From: JADFGZ01 sp965222345
Lineage (GTDB): Bacteria; Acidobacteriota; Terriglobia; 2-12-FULL-54-10
NCBI GenBank assembly: GCA_965222345.1
Contig: CBDCTS010000004.1
Span: 248,001 to 312,000 of the forward strand
DNA length: 64,000 bases
Direction of reading: 5' to 3'
How positions within the stretch are numbered: position 1 is the stretch's first letter; every line of letters starts with the position of its first letter. A model generated the notes under the pieces. The model was not told the DNA's origin, did no database searches, and worked only from the letters and a program-made list of their open reading frames with translations. A program made the position numbers and the translations under genes. Of this stretch, positions 8,812 through 16,559 are shown piece by piece.

Positions 8812-9171
8812 TCAAGCAGCCAGCGCCTGCTTGGCTTGCTCGGCGAGACAGGCAAACCCTGCCTGGTCGCGGGCCGCAATGTCAGCGAGGATTTTGCGGT
8901 CCATATTGACGCCCGCCAATTTCAGTCCATGAATGAAATTGTTGTAGGAAAGCTCATGCTTTCGCGCCGCCGCGCCGATGCGAACGATCCACAGTTTGCG
9001 AAAGTCCCGCTTGCGGTTCCTCCGGTCCCGGTAGCTGAACCGCAAGCCACGCTCAACCGACTCCTTGGCGGAGTGGAACAGCTTGCTCTTGGTCAGCACA
9101 TATCCCTTGGCGCGTTTCAGGATTTTGGTGCGGCGATGATGCCGCTTGGTTCCTCGTTTTACTCTAGGCAC
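8812..9171 (-). CDS. rplT: 50S ribosomal protein L20
   Basis: 119 residues of the L20 family, a 23S rRNA-binding protein needed early in large-subunit assembly. It starts MPRVKRGTKRHHRRTKILK, with the typical basic N-terminal extension, then FSYRDRRNRKRDFRKLWI and the YNNFIHGLKLAGV signature. It follows rpmI in the usual infC-rpmI-rplT order. In many bacteria L20 represses this operon through a leader pseudoknot; no such structure was resolved here. Confidence 0.98.
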   Translation of the reverse strand: MPRVKRGTKRHHRRTKILKRAKGYVLTKSKLFHSAKESVERGLRFSYRDRRNRKRDFRKLWIVRIGAAARKHELSYNNFIHGLKLAGVNMDRKILADIAARDQAGFACLAEQAKQALAA

Positions 9172-9266
9172 GTTTCAATTTCTCCCGGCCCGCAGAAGCG
9201 ATCCTTGCCGGATTCAAGAGGCTGGCGTTCTTGGAAAATTCGAAATCTCTATTCCCGCCCCTACGG

Positions 9267-9464
9267 TCAGGCGTAGGGCAGCATATCCCGCAAGCGCCCC
9301 TGATCGGACTGGTCCACGATGCTGGTCTGGTCCAGTTTGCGCTTCCGCTTGCTGCGTTTTTTAGTCAAGATGTGGCTCGTGAAAGAGTGCCCCCGCACGA
9401 ACTTCCCTTTGGCGGTGCGCTTAAAGCGTTTGGCTGCGCCACGATGAGTTTTTATTTTGGGCAC
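9267..9464 (-). CDS. rpmI: 50S ribosomal protein L35
   Basis: 65 residues, very basic, opening with the L35 signature MPKIKTHRGAAKRFKRTAKGK and the SHILTKKRSKRKRKLD segment. Normal length for the family. It lies between infC and rplT with gaps of 75 and 95 bases, consistent with a single transcript. Confidence 0.97.
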   Translation of the reverse strand: MPKIKTHRGAAKRFKRTAKGKFVRGHSFTSHILTKKRSKRKRKLDQTSIVDQSDQGRLRDMLPYA

Positions 9465-9539
9465 TCTTCCTCCTGGATACTCTGGCGACTCGCCTTGATT
9501 CCTCCCGGAACGTCAGGGAGTCTCAAAAACCTGATTTCT

Positions 9540-10055
9540 TCATTTCTTAGGCGCGAAGATGGCATGCAGGGAGAAACCTTCCATGCGAGGCCGAAACTCC
9601 ACCGAGCCAGCCTCCGCCACGTCTTCGATCAGGCGCTGGATCATCTTTCTCCCGATATCAGAGTGGGAAATCTCACGTCCGCGGAATGACACAATCGCTT
9701 TTACCTTGTCGCCTTCTTTCAGAAATCGTATGATATTGTTCTTCTTAAACTTATAGTCATGCTCGTCCGTATTGGGACGAAACTTGACTTCCTTGAGAAT
9801 GATGTTCCGCTGGTTCTTCCGGCCCTCGTGAGCCCGCTTGTTAAGTTGGTAGATGTACTTCCCGTAATCCATGATCTTGCACACGGGAGGCACAGCCGTA
9901 GCAGAAACCTCTACCAAATCCAGGCTCTGTTGCCTGGCTATCTTCAAAGCGTTTGAGGGTGGCATGATACCCAGTTGGGCGCCGCTGTCATCAATCACAC
10001 GAACCTCACGAGCACGAATCCGCTCGTTCACCCGGATATTTCCAGCCGCGATAAT
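9540..10055 (-). CDS. infC: translation initiation factor IF-3
   Basis: IF-3 keeps the 30S subunit free and proofreads start codons. The N-domain motif IRVNERIRAREVRVIDDSG and the C-domain (KEVKFRPNTDEHDYKFK ... GREISHSDIGRKM) are intact. The frame is open from a TTG at 10091 but that codon has no ribosome site. An ATT at 10055 (or the next codon, ATC) lies directly behind a GGAGG and yields the normal short N-terminus. An AUU start is the classical IF-3 autoregulation device, so I prefer it. About 171 residues. Confidence 0.93.
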   Translation of the reverse strand: MIAAGNIRVNERIRAREVRVIDDSGAQLGIMPPSNALKIARQQSLDLVEVSATAVPPVCKIMDYGKYIYQLNKRAHEGRKNQRNIILKEVKFRPNTDEHDYKFKKNNIIRFLKEGDKVKAIVSFRGREISHSDIGRKMIQRLIEDVAEAGSVEFRPRMEGFSLHAIFAPKK

Positions 10056-10240
10056 ATCCTCCACAGGCGGGCGACTTTCTCCCCGCCTCAATCACAGGGT
10101 TCCGGCAACTACTAGTCCTTGAGCCGGGTAGAATTCAGATTATACCCACCAATGAGTAAAAATTATACCACAGATCGGATTGCCGGCGGCTTTCGCAACA
10201 CAGTTCTCCGCCGGAGGAAGAGTCTCATTCCAGGCGGGAG

Positions 10241-12199
10241 CTACCCCTCCGCTTGCCGGGACGCAATTGCAAGGCGAATTCGCGCCAGAAACTCCTCCCG
10301 CGAGAAGGCGCCCTGGTTTCCCTGCTTGCGAATTCTTACGCTCAACGTACCGTTCTGTGTCTCCTGATCGCCCAGAACCAGCATATAGGGCACTTTCTGT
10401 AATTGAGCTTCCCGAATCTTTAAGTTGACCTTTTCGTTGCGAAGGTCCGCCTCGGCGCGGATGCCTTCTTCTCGCAACCAGGAAACGACCTCCAACCCCT
10501 GCTTCTGATGTCTCTCGCTGATGGGCAACACCAGCACCTGCAGCGGCGCCAGCCAGACCGGAAAAGCGCCCGCGTAGTGCTCAATCAACACTCCGAAAAA
10601 CCGCTCAACGGACCCCCACAACGCGCGATGCACCATGACCGGGCGGTGTCGCTGGCCGTCCTCGCCCACGTAAGAGAGATCAAACCGCTCCGGCAGAGTG
10701 AAGTCAAACTGCACGGTGCTCAACTGCCAGAGTCGTCCGATGGCATCCACGAGTTTCACGTCGATCTTGGGTCCGTAAAAGGCTGCTTCCCCGGAGATGG
10801 TGTGTGCGGGAACCTGGAGCTTTTCCAGCGCTCGGGCGAGCGATGTCTCGGCCAGTTTCCATTGATCGGGAGTGCCTCCATATTTTTCGCTGTCTTGCTC
10901 ATCCCAAGTGGACAACTCCACCTTGAATTCCTGGAACCCGAAAGTGCGCAGAACATGCAAGGCAAACTCGACGCAGCCGAGGATTTCCTCTTCCACTTGT
11001 TGTGGAGTGCAGAAGATATGCGCATCATCCTGGGTAAACCCGCGGACGCGCAGCAGGCCATGCATCACCCCGGAGCGTTCATAGCGGTAAACCGTACCCA
11101 GCTCGCCCATCCGTACGGGCAACTCCCGGTAACTGTGCAGCTTGTCCTTGTAGATCAGGATGTGGAAGGGGCAGTTCATGGGCTTGAGTTGGTACTCCGC
11201 GTCTTCTAGCTTCATGACGGGAAACATGTTCTGGCCAAACCACTGCGCGTGCCCGCTGGTCTTCCACAGGTCCAGCTTGGCCACATGCGGCGTATAGACC
11301 AGCGAATAGCCTCGGCGCAAATACTCATCGCGCAGCCAATCCTCCATCACCTTGCGGACCATCGCGCCCTTCGGGTGCCAGAAGATCAACCCAGACCCGG
11401 CTTCCTCCCTCATACTGAATAAATCCAGCTCCCGGCCCAGCTTGCGATGATCCCGCTTTTTGGCCTCTTCCAATTGATGGAGATGTCGATCCAGGTCCTT
11501 CTGGGAAAAGAAGCTGGTCCCATAGATGCGCTGCATCGGCTGGTTATGCTCGTCGCCCTTCCAATACGCCCCGGCAACCGACAGCAGCTTGAAAGCCTTT
11601 ATATATCTCGTGGAGGGAACGTGCGGTCCCCGGCAAAAGTCAATGAAGCGGGGGCCGAGCGTAAAGCAGGAGAAAACCGGTTCGGCCTTTTCTTGGATCA
11701 GCTCGCACTTCATCTGCTCGCCCATCTCCGCAAAGCGCTTCAGCCCTTCTTCGCGGGGAAACAGGACGCGGTCGTAAGGCAGGTTGAGCTTCACCAGCTC
11801 CTGCATCTTCTTCTCTATCTTTTCAAGGTCTTCCGGAGAAAAAGACTCCTCGCGATAGAAATCATAGAAGAACCCGTTTTCCGTGGGCGGCCCAATCCCC
11901 AGGCGGGTGCCTGGAAAAAGCTCCAAGACAGCGGCCGCCAGCAGGTGCGCGCTGGAATGGCGATAGACCTCAAGAGCCTCCGGATTCTTCGCGGTAAGAA
12001 TCCGCAGCGGTGTATCCCGTTCGAGCGGACGGCCCAACTCCACCAATCCGCTATCGATTTTGCCCACCAGGGCATCCTTGGCCAAGCGGGGGCCGAGCGA
12101 CCTCGCCACCTCCAGCACGGTTGTGCCCTTCGGGAACTCCTTTGAGTTGCCGTCGGGAAAGGCTACTTTGATTGTCTCCGTTGCTACGGTCACTCCCAT
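10241..12199 (-). CDS. thrS: threonine--tRNA ligase
   Basis: Class II synthetase of 652 residues. The order is a TGS domain (about 8-68), the N2 editing domain with HSSAH (81-85) and DFCRGPHVPST, the catalytic core with LKPMNCPFHILIYK and RYERSG motif 2, and a C-terminal anticodon-binding domain (about 535-640). The first in-frame ATG is at 12199, but GAGAGG abuts it; the GTG two codons on (12193) is better spaced and may be the true start. First gene of the thrS-infC-rpmI-rplT-pheST block. No T-box was recognised upstream. Confidence 0.97.
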   Translation of the reverse strand: MGVTVATETIKVAFPDGNSKEFPKGTTVLEVARSLGPRLAKDALVGKIDSGLVELGRPLERDTPLRILTAKNPEALEVYRHSSAHLLAAAVLELFPGTRLGIGPPTENGFFYDFYREESFSPEDLEKIEKKMQELVKLNLPYDRVLFPREEGLKRFAEMGEQMKCELIQEKAEPVFSCFTLGPRFIDFCRGPHVPSTRYIKAFKLLSVAGAYWKGDEHNQPMQRIYGTSFFSQKDLDRHLHQLEEAKKRDHRKLGRELDLFSMREEAGSGLIFWHPKGAMVRKVMEDWLRDEYLRRGYSLVYTPHVAKLDLWKTSGHAQWFGQNMFPVMKLEDAEYQLKPMNCPFHILIYKDKLHSYRELPVRMGELGTVYRYERSGVMHGLLRVRGFTQDDAHIFCTPQQVEEEILGCVEFALHVLRTFGFQEFKVELSTWDEQDSEKYGGTPDQWKLAETSLARALEKLQVPAHTISGEAAFYGPKIDVKLVDAIGRLWQLSTVQFDFTLPERFDLSYVGEDGQRHRPVMVHRALWGSVERFFGVLIEHYAGAFPVWLAPLQVLVLPISERHQKQGLEVVSWLREEGIRAEADLRNEKVNLKIREAQLQKVPYMLVLGDQETQNGTLSVRIRKQGNQGAFSREEFLARIRLAIASRQAEG

Positions 12200-12429
12200 C
12201 CTCTCTGCAAAAAAACTTAGATTCCTAACTCCTGGAGCAAAAGCTTGTTTGATTTTAAACTACAAAGGCCAGTCTGTCCTAATCAAGCAGGCAGCGGAAC
12301 TGATCTGCCGATATCCTCCCGCGTCCGAAACAAACATCCAGCGATGCTTCTCCTTTTACTAACGTAGGGTGAGAAGATTCAAGGCAGTTAGAGCATTTTT
12401 CGCAAAGGTGCATACTGCCTCGGCATCAG

Positions 12430-12720
12430 GTAGCGACAGGCATTCAGGTAGGGCAGGCATTCCTGCCTGCCTTGGAGAGTACAGGCCGCAAGGCCTGTAC
12501 AGCTGCTTTGCTCAACATGGCCGCGTTTCTGATTGCTTGCCATTCCTCATTCACATCTGCCAAAACGCTCTAAAAGCCATTATATAACCTCTCGTTTAGA
12601 GACTTCGGTTCTCCTTTTGATGGCTTTTCGCACCTCTTTCGAAGAACTATTGTTGATTCTAAAAGACTTGCTGGCTTTGTTTCGTAAAATATACCTATCT
12701 TTGCCGCACTCGCCTCCCTC
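12430..12720 (+). repeat. dispersed intergenic repeat, copy 1
   Basis: This starts with GTAGCGACAGGCATTC and holds two compact palindromes: GGCAGG-CATT-CCTGCC (12452-12467) and GTACAGGCC-GCAA-GGCCTGTAC (12479-12500). Later it contains TTGTTGATTCTAAAAGA and TTTCGTAAAA, followed by a pyrimidine-rich CTCGCCTCCCTC. The latter blocks recur in copy 3 near 32.4 kb. No open frame of note. Read from sequence; orientation is arbitrary. Confidence 0.6.
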
Positions 12721-12747
12721 TGGAACATCTCTCATAAAGGCGCATAG

Positions 12748-13236
12748 GTAGCGACAGGCATTCCTGCCTGTCCTCCTGCGCGTACATGCCGGTAGGCCTG
12801 TATGCTAAGGGCAGGCGCTTCCGCCTGCCATGCCTGAATGTTTGCCCCCACCATACACAAACCAACTCCGCCGAGCCGGATTGGTTGATTTTCTGCTCTG
12901 CCAAGCCGATTTCCCAGCCGGGTTGCAGTCGCTGAAAGCCCTTGCATAACCCCCTATTAGGAGATTGGTTGAATGGCTTCACTTCCCTTTCTGGAGCCTT
13001 TTTCGCATAACAAAGCCAATAACGAAGCCAATGCCCGATCTTCCGTATATCTCATATTTCCCTTTATTGTAATAAGTTAGCTGAATATCAGAAGTTTTGA
13101 AATGGCTTCGTTTTGCAAAAAACTTTTTTCCTCCCGCTCCTCTCTCCCTCGTAAACTAAACAAAGCCAGCTTCACAAACGCCCTCCGGCCCGATTCTCCC
13201 TCTCGGAATTTCCGGGGGCAACAAAATTATTCCGAG
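12748..13236 (+). repeat. dispersed intergenic repeat, copy 2
   Basis: A second unit begins with the same GTAGCGACAGGCATTCCTG, with palindromes ACAGGCA-TTCC-TGCCTGT (12754-12771) and GGCAGGCG-CTTC-CGCCTGCC (12810-12829). It then carries ACCATACACAAACCAACTCC, a GATTTTCTG...CCGATTTCCCA block, and near its end CCCTCCGGCCCGAT and CCGGGGGCAACAAAATT. All four of these latter blocks recur in the same order in copy 3 at 32.2-32.5 kb. Confidence 0.6.
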
Positions 13237-13315
13237 GATTCCGAATCTACCGAGGAAACCGAATCTGCCGAACGAACCGAATATTCCGAGAATTCCGAAG
13301 ATTCCGAAACGACCG
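13229..13315 (+). repeat. degenerate 9-bp tandem repeat (ATTCCGANN type)
   Basis: Nine consecutive nonamers with a CCGA core (for example ATTCCGAGG, ATTCCGAAT, CTACCGAGG, AAACCGAAT, CTGCCGAAC) and a partial tenth. The core is in perfect 9-bp register while flanking positions vary. In one plus-strand frame it would encode a Ser/Thr-Glu-X tract, but that frame lacks a ribosome site. Confidence 0.75.
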
Positions 13316-13363
13316 CGCTTCTGGTTGCCTGCATTTCTAATTTACACCTGCCGGTAAAGCACT

Positions 13364-13813
13364 CTAGAACGACCGCTCACTGTCAATCAGGATAGTGACC
13401 GGGCCATCGTTTACCAATTCCAATTCCATCATCGCCCGGAAGACACCACACTCCACCGTGAAACCACGGCCGCGAAGTGCGTTGACGAAGTAGTTGTATA
13501 GTGGCTCAGACTCCTCTGGCCTGGCTGCATGAATATAACTCGGCCGACGGCCCCGCCGAACGTCTCCGAACAGGGTGAACTGCGAGACGGCCAGCACGGC
13601 TCCCTGCGCTTCGCCGACCGCAAGGTTCATCCTGCCAGCCTGATCCGGAAAGATGCGCAGAGCAGCCACTTTTGCCGCCAGGTAGTCGGCAGCCTCGCGA
13701 GTGTCCCCTGCCCCGACCCCCAGGAGCACGACCAATCCTTTTTCAATCTTTCCAACCGTCTCCGAGTTCACCCGCACGGAGGCACGGGAAACTCGCTGCA
13801 CTACTGCCCTCAT
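13364..13813 (-). CDS. dtd: D-aminoacyl-tRNA deacylase
   Basis: 149 residues of the DTD family, which hydrolyses D-amino acids (and Gly-tRNA-Ala mischarges) from tRNA. Both active-site signatures are present: the SQFTL box (AVSQFTLFGD) and the NDGPVTI box near the C-terminus (family GP motif). Normal length. It is isolated: a repeat-rich gap separates it from thrS, and a flavin reductase is divergent 137 bases upstream. Confidence 0.95.
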   Translation of the reverse strand: MRAVVQRVSRASVRVNSETVGKIEKGLVVLLGVGAGDTREAADYLAAKVAALRIFPDQAGRMNLAVGEAQGAVLAVSQFTLFGDVRRGRRPSYIHAARPEESEPLYNYFVNALRGRGFTVECGVFRAMMELELVNDGPVTILIDSERSF

Positions 13814-13950
13814 CGTTTTTCCATTCCCCTTGTTCCCATTCTACTTGTCTCCATTTGTCTATTTCCCATTTCTGTTGTTTGCATTTTCATGTCCCTTAGC
13901 TATGCTAACGGATGCTTGCAAACAACCATTGATGAAAAGGAGTTGAAAGC

Positions 13951-14430
13951 GTGCCCATCAACCCGGAGCAGTTTCGCGACGTGTTGAGCCATTTCGCCAC
14001 GGGCGTGACGGTGGTAACCATGCGCCGGGTCTCCGGGCAACCCTGGGGATTTACGGTCAACTCGTTTACCTCGGTGAGCCTGACCCCGCCGCTGATTTTG
14101 GTGTGTGTGGACCACCAGGCGGAAAGCGCCCAGGCGATGAGTGAGACCTCACATTTCGCGGTCAATCTGCTTGCGGAGGAGCAGGAAGAGCTTTCCCGGC
14201 GTTTTGCATCAAAATTGCCTGACCGATTCAGCGACGTTGCTTCCTCGGAGGGCGTTCATGGCTCCCCGCTGATTGCCGGCTGCCTCGGTTTTGTCGAATG
14301 CAAAATAGTGGCCTCGCATTCGCACGGCGATCATAACATTGTCATCGGTGAGGTGCTGGAAGCCGGGGCCGCCGGGGGGAATCCATTGCTTTTCTATCGC
14401 AGTTCTTACGCCCGGGTTCAGACGCCCTGA
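13951..14430 (+). CDS. flavin reductase domain protein (HpaC-like)
   Basis: 159 residues. The flavin reductase-like fold is recognisable from FRDVLSHFATGVTVVT, GFTVNSFTSVSLTPPLILVCVD and SHFAVNLLAEEQEELSRRFA, typical of NAD(P)H:FMN oxidoreductase components of two-component monooxygenases. The start is GTG at 13951, with AAAGGAG nine bases before it. No monooxygenase partner is adjacent, so the acceptor is unknown; some relatives bind FMN or haem without a partner. Confidence 0.87.
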   Translation: MPINPEQFRDVLSHFATGVTVVTMRRVSGQPWGFTVNSFTSVSLTPPLILVCVDHQAESAQAMSETSHFAVNLLAEEQEELSRRFASKLPDRFSDVASSEGVHGSPLIAGCLGFVECKIVASHSHGDHNIVIGEVLEAGAAGGNPLLFYRSSYARVQTP

Positions 14431-14499
14431 ATACCACCAAACCCTGGTTTTCCGGCGAACAAATTCACGCCCAAGCCAGTCTTCCCATTTTTTAATTTT

Positions 14500-15162
14500 T
14501 CATTTCACGCTATCGGCTTCGCGCCGCAACCCATACTCAACACCGCAGTGCTCCGATACGAAATGCGACAGTGCATCCGAATAGAATTGCTGGCTCTGAT
14601 GCCGCACTGCGCGCTCCGTCTCTTCCGGTGACACCAGGTGATGCAGCTCATGCAGGAGCACCGACAGTATGGCGAGTTGCACGCGAAAGGAAGCGACCTC
14701 CTCGGTATCCGCCGCCGTGGGGAGCGCCAGATGGGAGAGAGGCAGGGGCTGCCACTCCCGAATCGACTCGAAGGCAAGGTCCACTTCTCCAGTCCGCACC
14801 CCGCTCATGCTGCGCAACCTGCGGGTGAGCCTGCTCTCGGTGCCCGGCGGATGATGGTGGCCCAAACAGCTGCAAATATTCCTGCGCCGCAGCTCCACAA
14901 TCACCAGCGGCGGAGTCTGTTGCAGGATCGTGCTGTACCGTTGGCGAAAAGCATCCGGCAGAGTGAGCCAAGTTTCCTCCAAAGACTCCCGAAGCCGTTC
15001 CATCCCCTCGTGATCCCCTCTTCCATAGCTAATCAACACCAGGGGCAACTCCGCCGCCGGGCGGACCAATATTTGTTCCGTGCCTCGCAGCCATTGGTAG
15101 AAGCGCCACAGCAACCCCAGAGAGTGTACCCTGCTCCGATCATTGTGACGCGCCGATAGCAT
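14500..15162 (-). CDS. hypothetical protein with HEXXH metallopeptidase motif
   Basis: From the ATG at 15162 the protein has about 220 residues; the open frame continues to 15435 but that part overlaps the radical SAM gene and looks non-coding. The C-terminal third has VLLHELHHLVSPEETE, an HEXXH zinc motif in a predicted helix, followed by a Glu- and His-containing region that could supply a third ligand. No family recognised; SprT-like or gluzincin-like folds are possible. It lies just downstream of the radical SAM gene on the same strand. The start is uncertain. Confidence 0.55.
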   Translation of the reverse strand: MLSARHNDRSRVHSLGLLWRFYQWLRGTEQILVRPAAELPLVLISYGRGDHEGMERLRESLEETWLTLPDAFRQRYSTILQQTPPLVIVELRRRNICSCLGHHHPPGTESRLTRRLRSMSGVRTGEVDLAFESIREWQPLPLSHLALPTAADTEEVASFRVQLAILSVLLHELHHLVSPEETERAVRHQSQQFYSDALSHFVSEHCGVEYGLRREADSVK

Positions 15163-15263
15163 TGTTTGCGCCCTCGTCTCGTCCTGGCAGGCTTTCCCCG
15201 CCACCGCCCCTTCTGCAATATTAGACAACAGGTGTTGCCCCGGACGCTGTAAATATTTTCGTG

Positions 15264-16310
15264 CTAGCCGGAGCTGGCGGAAGCCTTTACCTGGTTTACT
15301 GGCTGGTTCCGGACGAACAATTGCATTTGGGAGCAAGGAGCAAAGACATCGGCGGGATGATGGCGCTGCGGTCCGGCCAGCCGGTATTTCTCTCGGAGTT
15401 GCTTTATCAGCACCTGTATCTGTTCGCTGTACCATCCCCGGATGTATGCTCCCCGAGCATAGAAGCAGCGATATTTCTTCACCAGATGAGGAAATTGCTG
15501 CTCCAGGAAGGGGAAAAAAGCTTTTTGGGCCGAGGGCATGAGAAACAGCACGTTGGCGGCAAAGCTACATGCGCCGGCTCGGGAGGCTGCGCAGGCTACG
15601 GCCTCCAAATCCTGGGGAGCATCCGTGATTGCAGGCAGGACAGGCATGGCAAATACAGCTACCTCCAGACCTGCCCGCGCCAATGCCGCTGCCGCCGCCA
15701 GACGCAACTCCGGAAGGGGAGCGCGCACTTCCAGACAACGGGCCAGTTCGGCCCGGAGCGTGGTGATCGTCATGTTGATCTGCAATCGATTGCCCTCGGC
15801 AATCCGCCGCAGAAGGTCCCGGTCGCGCCGAATCAAGTCTGATTTGGTTGTGATGGAAACCTGCAACCCTCGAAAACCGGAAATCGTTTCCAGGATACGG
15901 CGTGTTGTTTGGAATCGACGCTCGGCAGGCTGATAGGGGTCGGTCGCTGTCCCGATGGCAATGGCGCCGCCGGGGTCTTTGCCGAGTTCGGCCTGGAGAA
16001 TTTCTGCAGCACGTTCTTTGTTGTAGATCTTTTCCTCAAACTGCTGCCACTGCTCCATTCCCATGTATTCATGGGTGTAGCGCGCATAGCAGTACTTGTA
16101 ACCAAACTCGCATCCCCGGTACGGGTTGATGGTCCAGGTAAAAGGCAGGCGGGGATTGGAGCAGCGGTTTAGGATGGATTTGGAAGCCAGGCTGAAATAT
16201 TCAACCTTTCGTTTGCGTTTGAGGGACGGACTCCCGGCTGCAATCCTGCCCAGACCGACAAGCTGTGCCGGGGTATTTTTTGGAGACCTAAGAAGGTCAA
16301 AAAGTTGCAC
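15264..16310 (-). CDS. SPL-like radical SAM protein with altered cluster motif
   Basis: 348 residues, closest in flavour to the Rv2578c/spore photoproduct lyase-like radical SAM group: NPYRGCEFG, YCYARYTHEYMG, IGTATDPYQPAER, and SITTKSDLIRRDRDLL are all family hallmarks. The CX3CX2C motif that holds the [4Fe-4S] cluster reads Cys67-X3-Tyr71-X2-Cys74. Codon 71 (16098-16100) is TAC where TGC would restore cysteine. Otherwise the frame is intact and the sequence well conserved, so this is either a very recent inactivation, a base-call error, or a real variant. The start codon is GTG. Confidence 0.8.
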   Translation of the reverse strand: MQLFDLLRSPKNTPAQLVGLGRIAAGSPSLKRKRKVEYFSLASKSILNRCSNPRLPFTWTINPYRGCEFGYKYCYARYTHEYMGMEQWQQFEEKIYNKERAAEILQAELGKDPGGAIAIGTATDPYQPAERRFQTTRRILETISGFRGLQVSITTKSDLIRRDRDLLRRIAEGNRLQINMTITTLRAELARCLEVRAPLPELRLAAAAALARAGLEVAVFAMPVLPAITDAPQDLEAVACAASRAGACSFAANVLFLMPSAQKAFFPFLEQQFPHLVKKYRCFYARGAYIRGWYSEQIQVLIKQLREKYRLAGPQRHHPADVFAPCSQMQLFVRNQPVNQVKASASSG

Positions 16311-16559
16311 GCCATATATTCGCCTTTTATTCGCTATTAGTCAAGGTTTTTTGCCTGCATCTACACCTTGCCCCTCGCCTAAACAAGCGGTTCTGCAAGT
16401 TCGGGGATTTGTCGTGCGGGTGAGAGCGCTCCTTTACGGTCCGCCACCTAAGGGGCTTTGGACCGCAGGGCGGTCGCGGCTCGGATTGGGCCTATCCCAC
16501 AATGGAGGAAGGCTGCTACCCTCTCGTTCCCAGCATCAGAAAAGCAACTCCAGTCCCCT

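Noticed and set aside
12200..12429. Possible T-box leader for thrS
   Set aside because: No TGGNACCGCG-type T-box sequence or specifier loop was found.
13229..13315. Possible CRISPR array
   Set aside because: Units are 9 bp, contiguous and without spacers.
13102..13395. 97-codon frame ending in a Ser/Glu-rich tract
   Set aside because: It begins in the dispersed repeat, has no ribosome site, and runs into the 3' end of dtd; similar frames in other repeat copies follow nucleotide similarity.
15163..15435. N-terminal extension of the HEXXH protein
   Set aside because: These codons overlap the end of the radical SAM gene in another phase and show low-complexity, unprotein-like composition.
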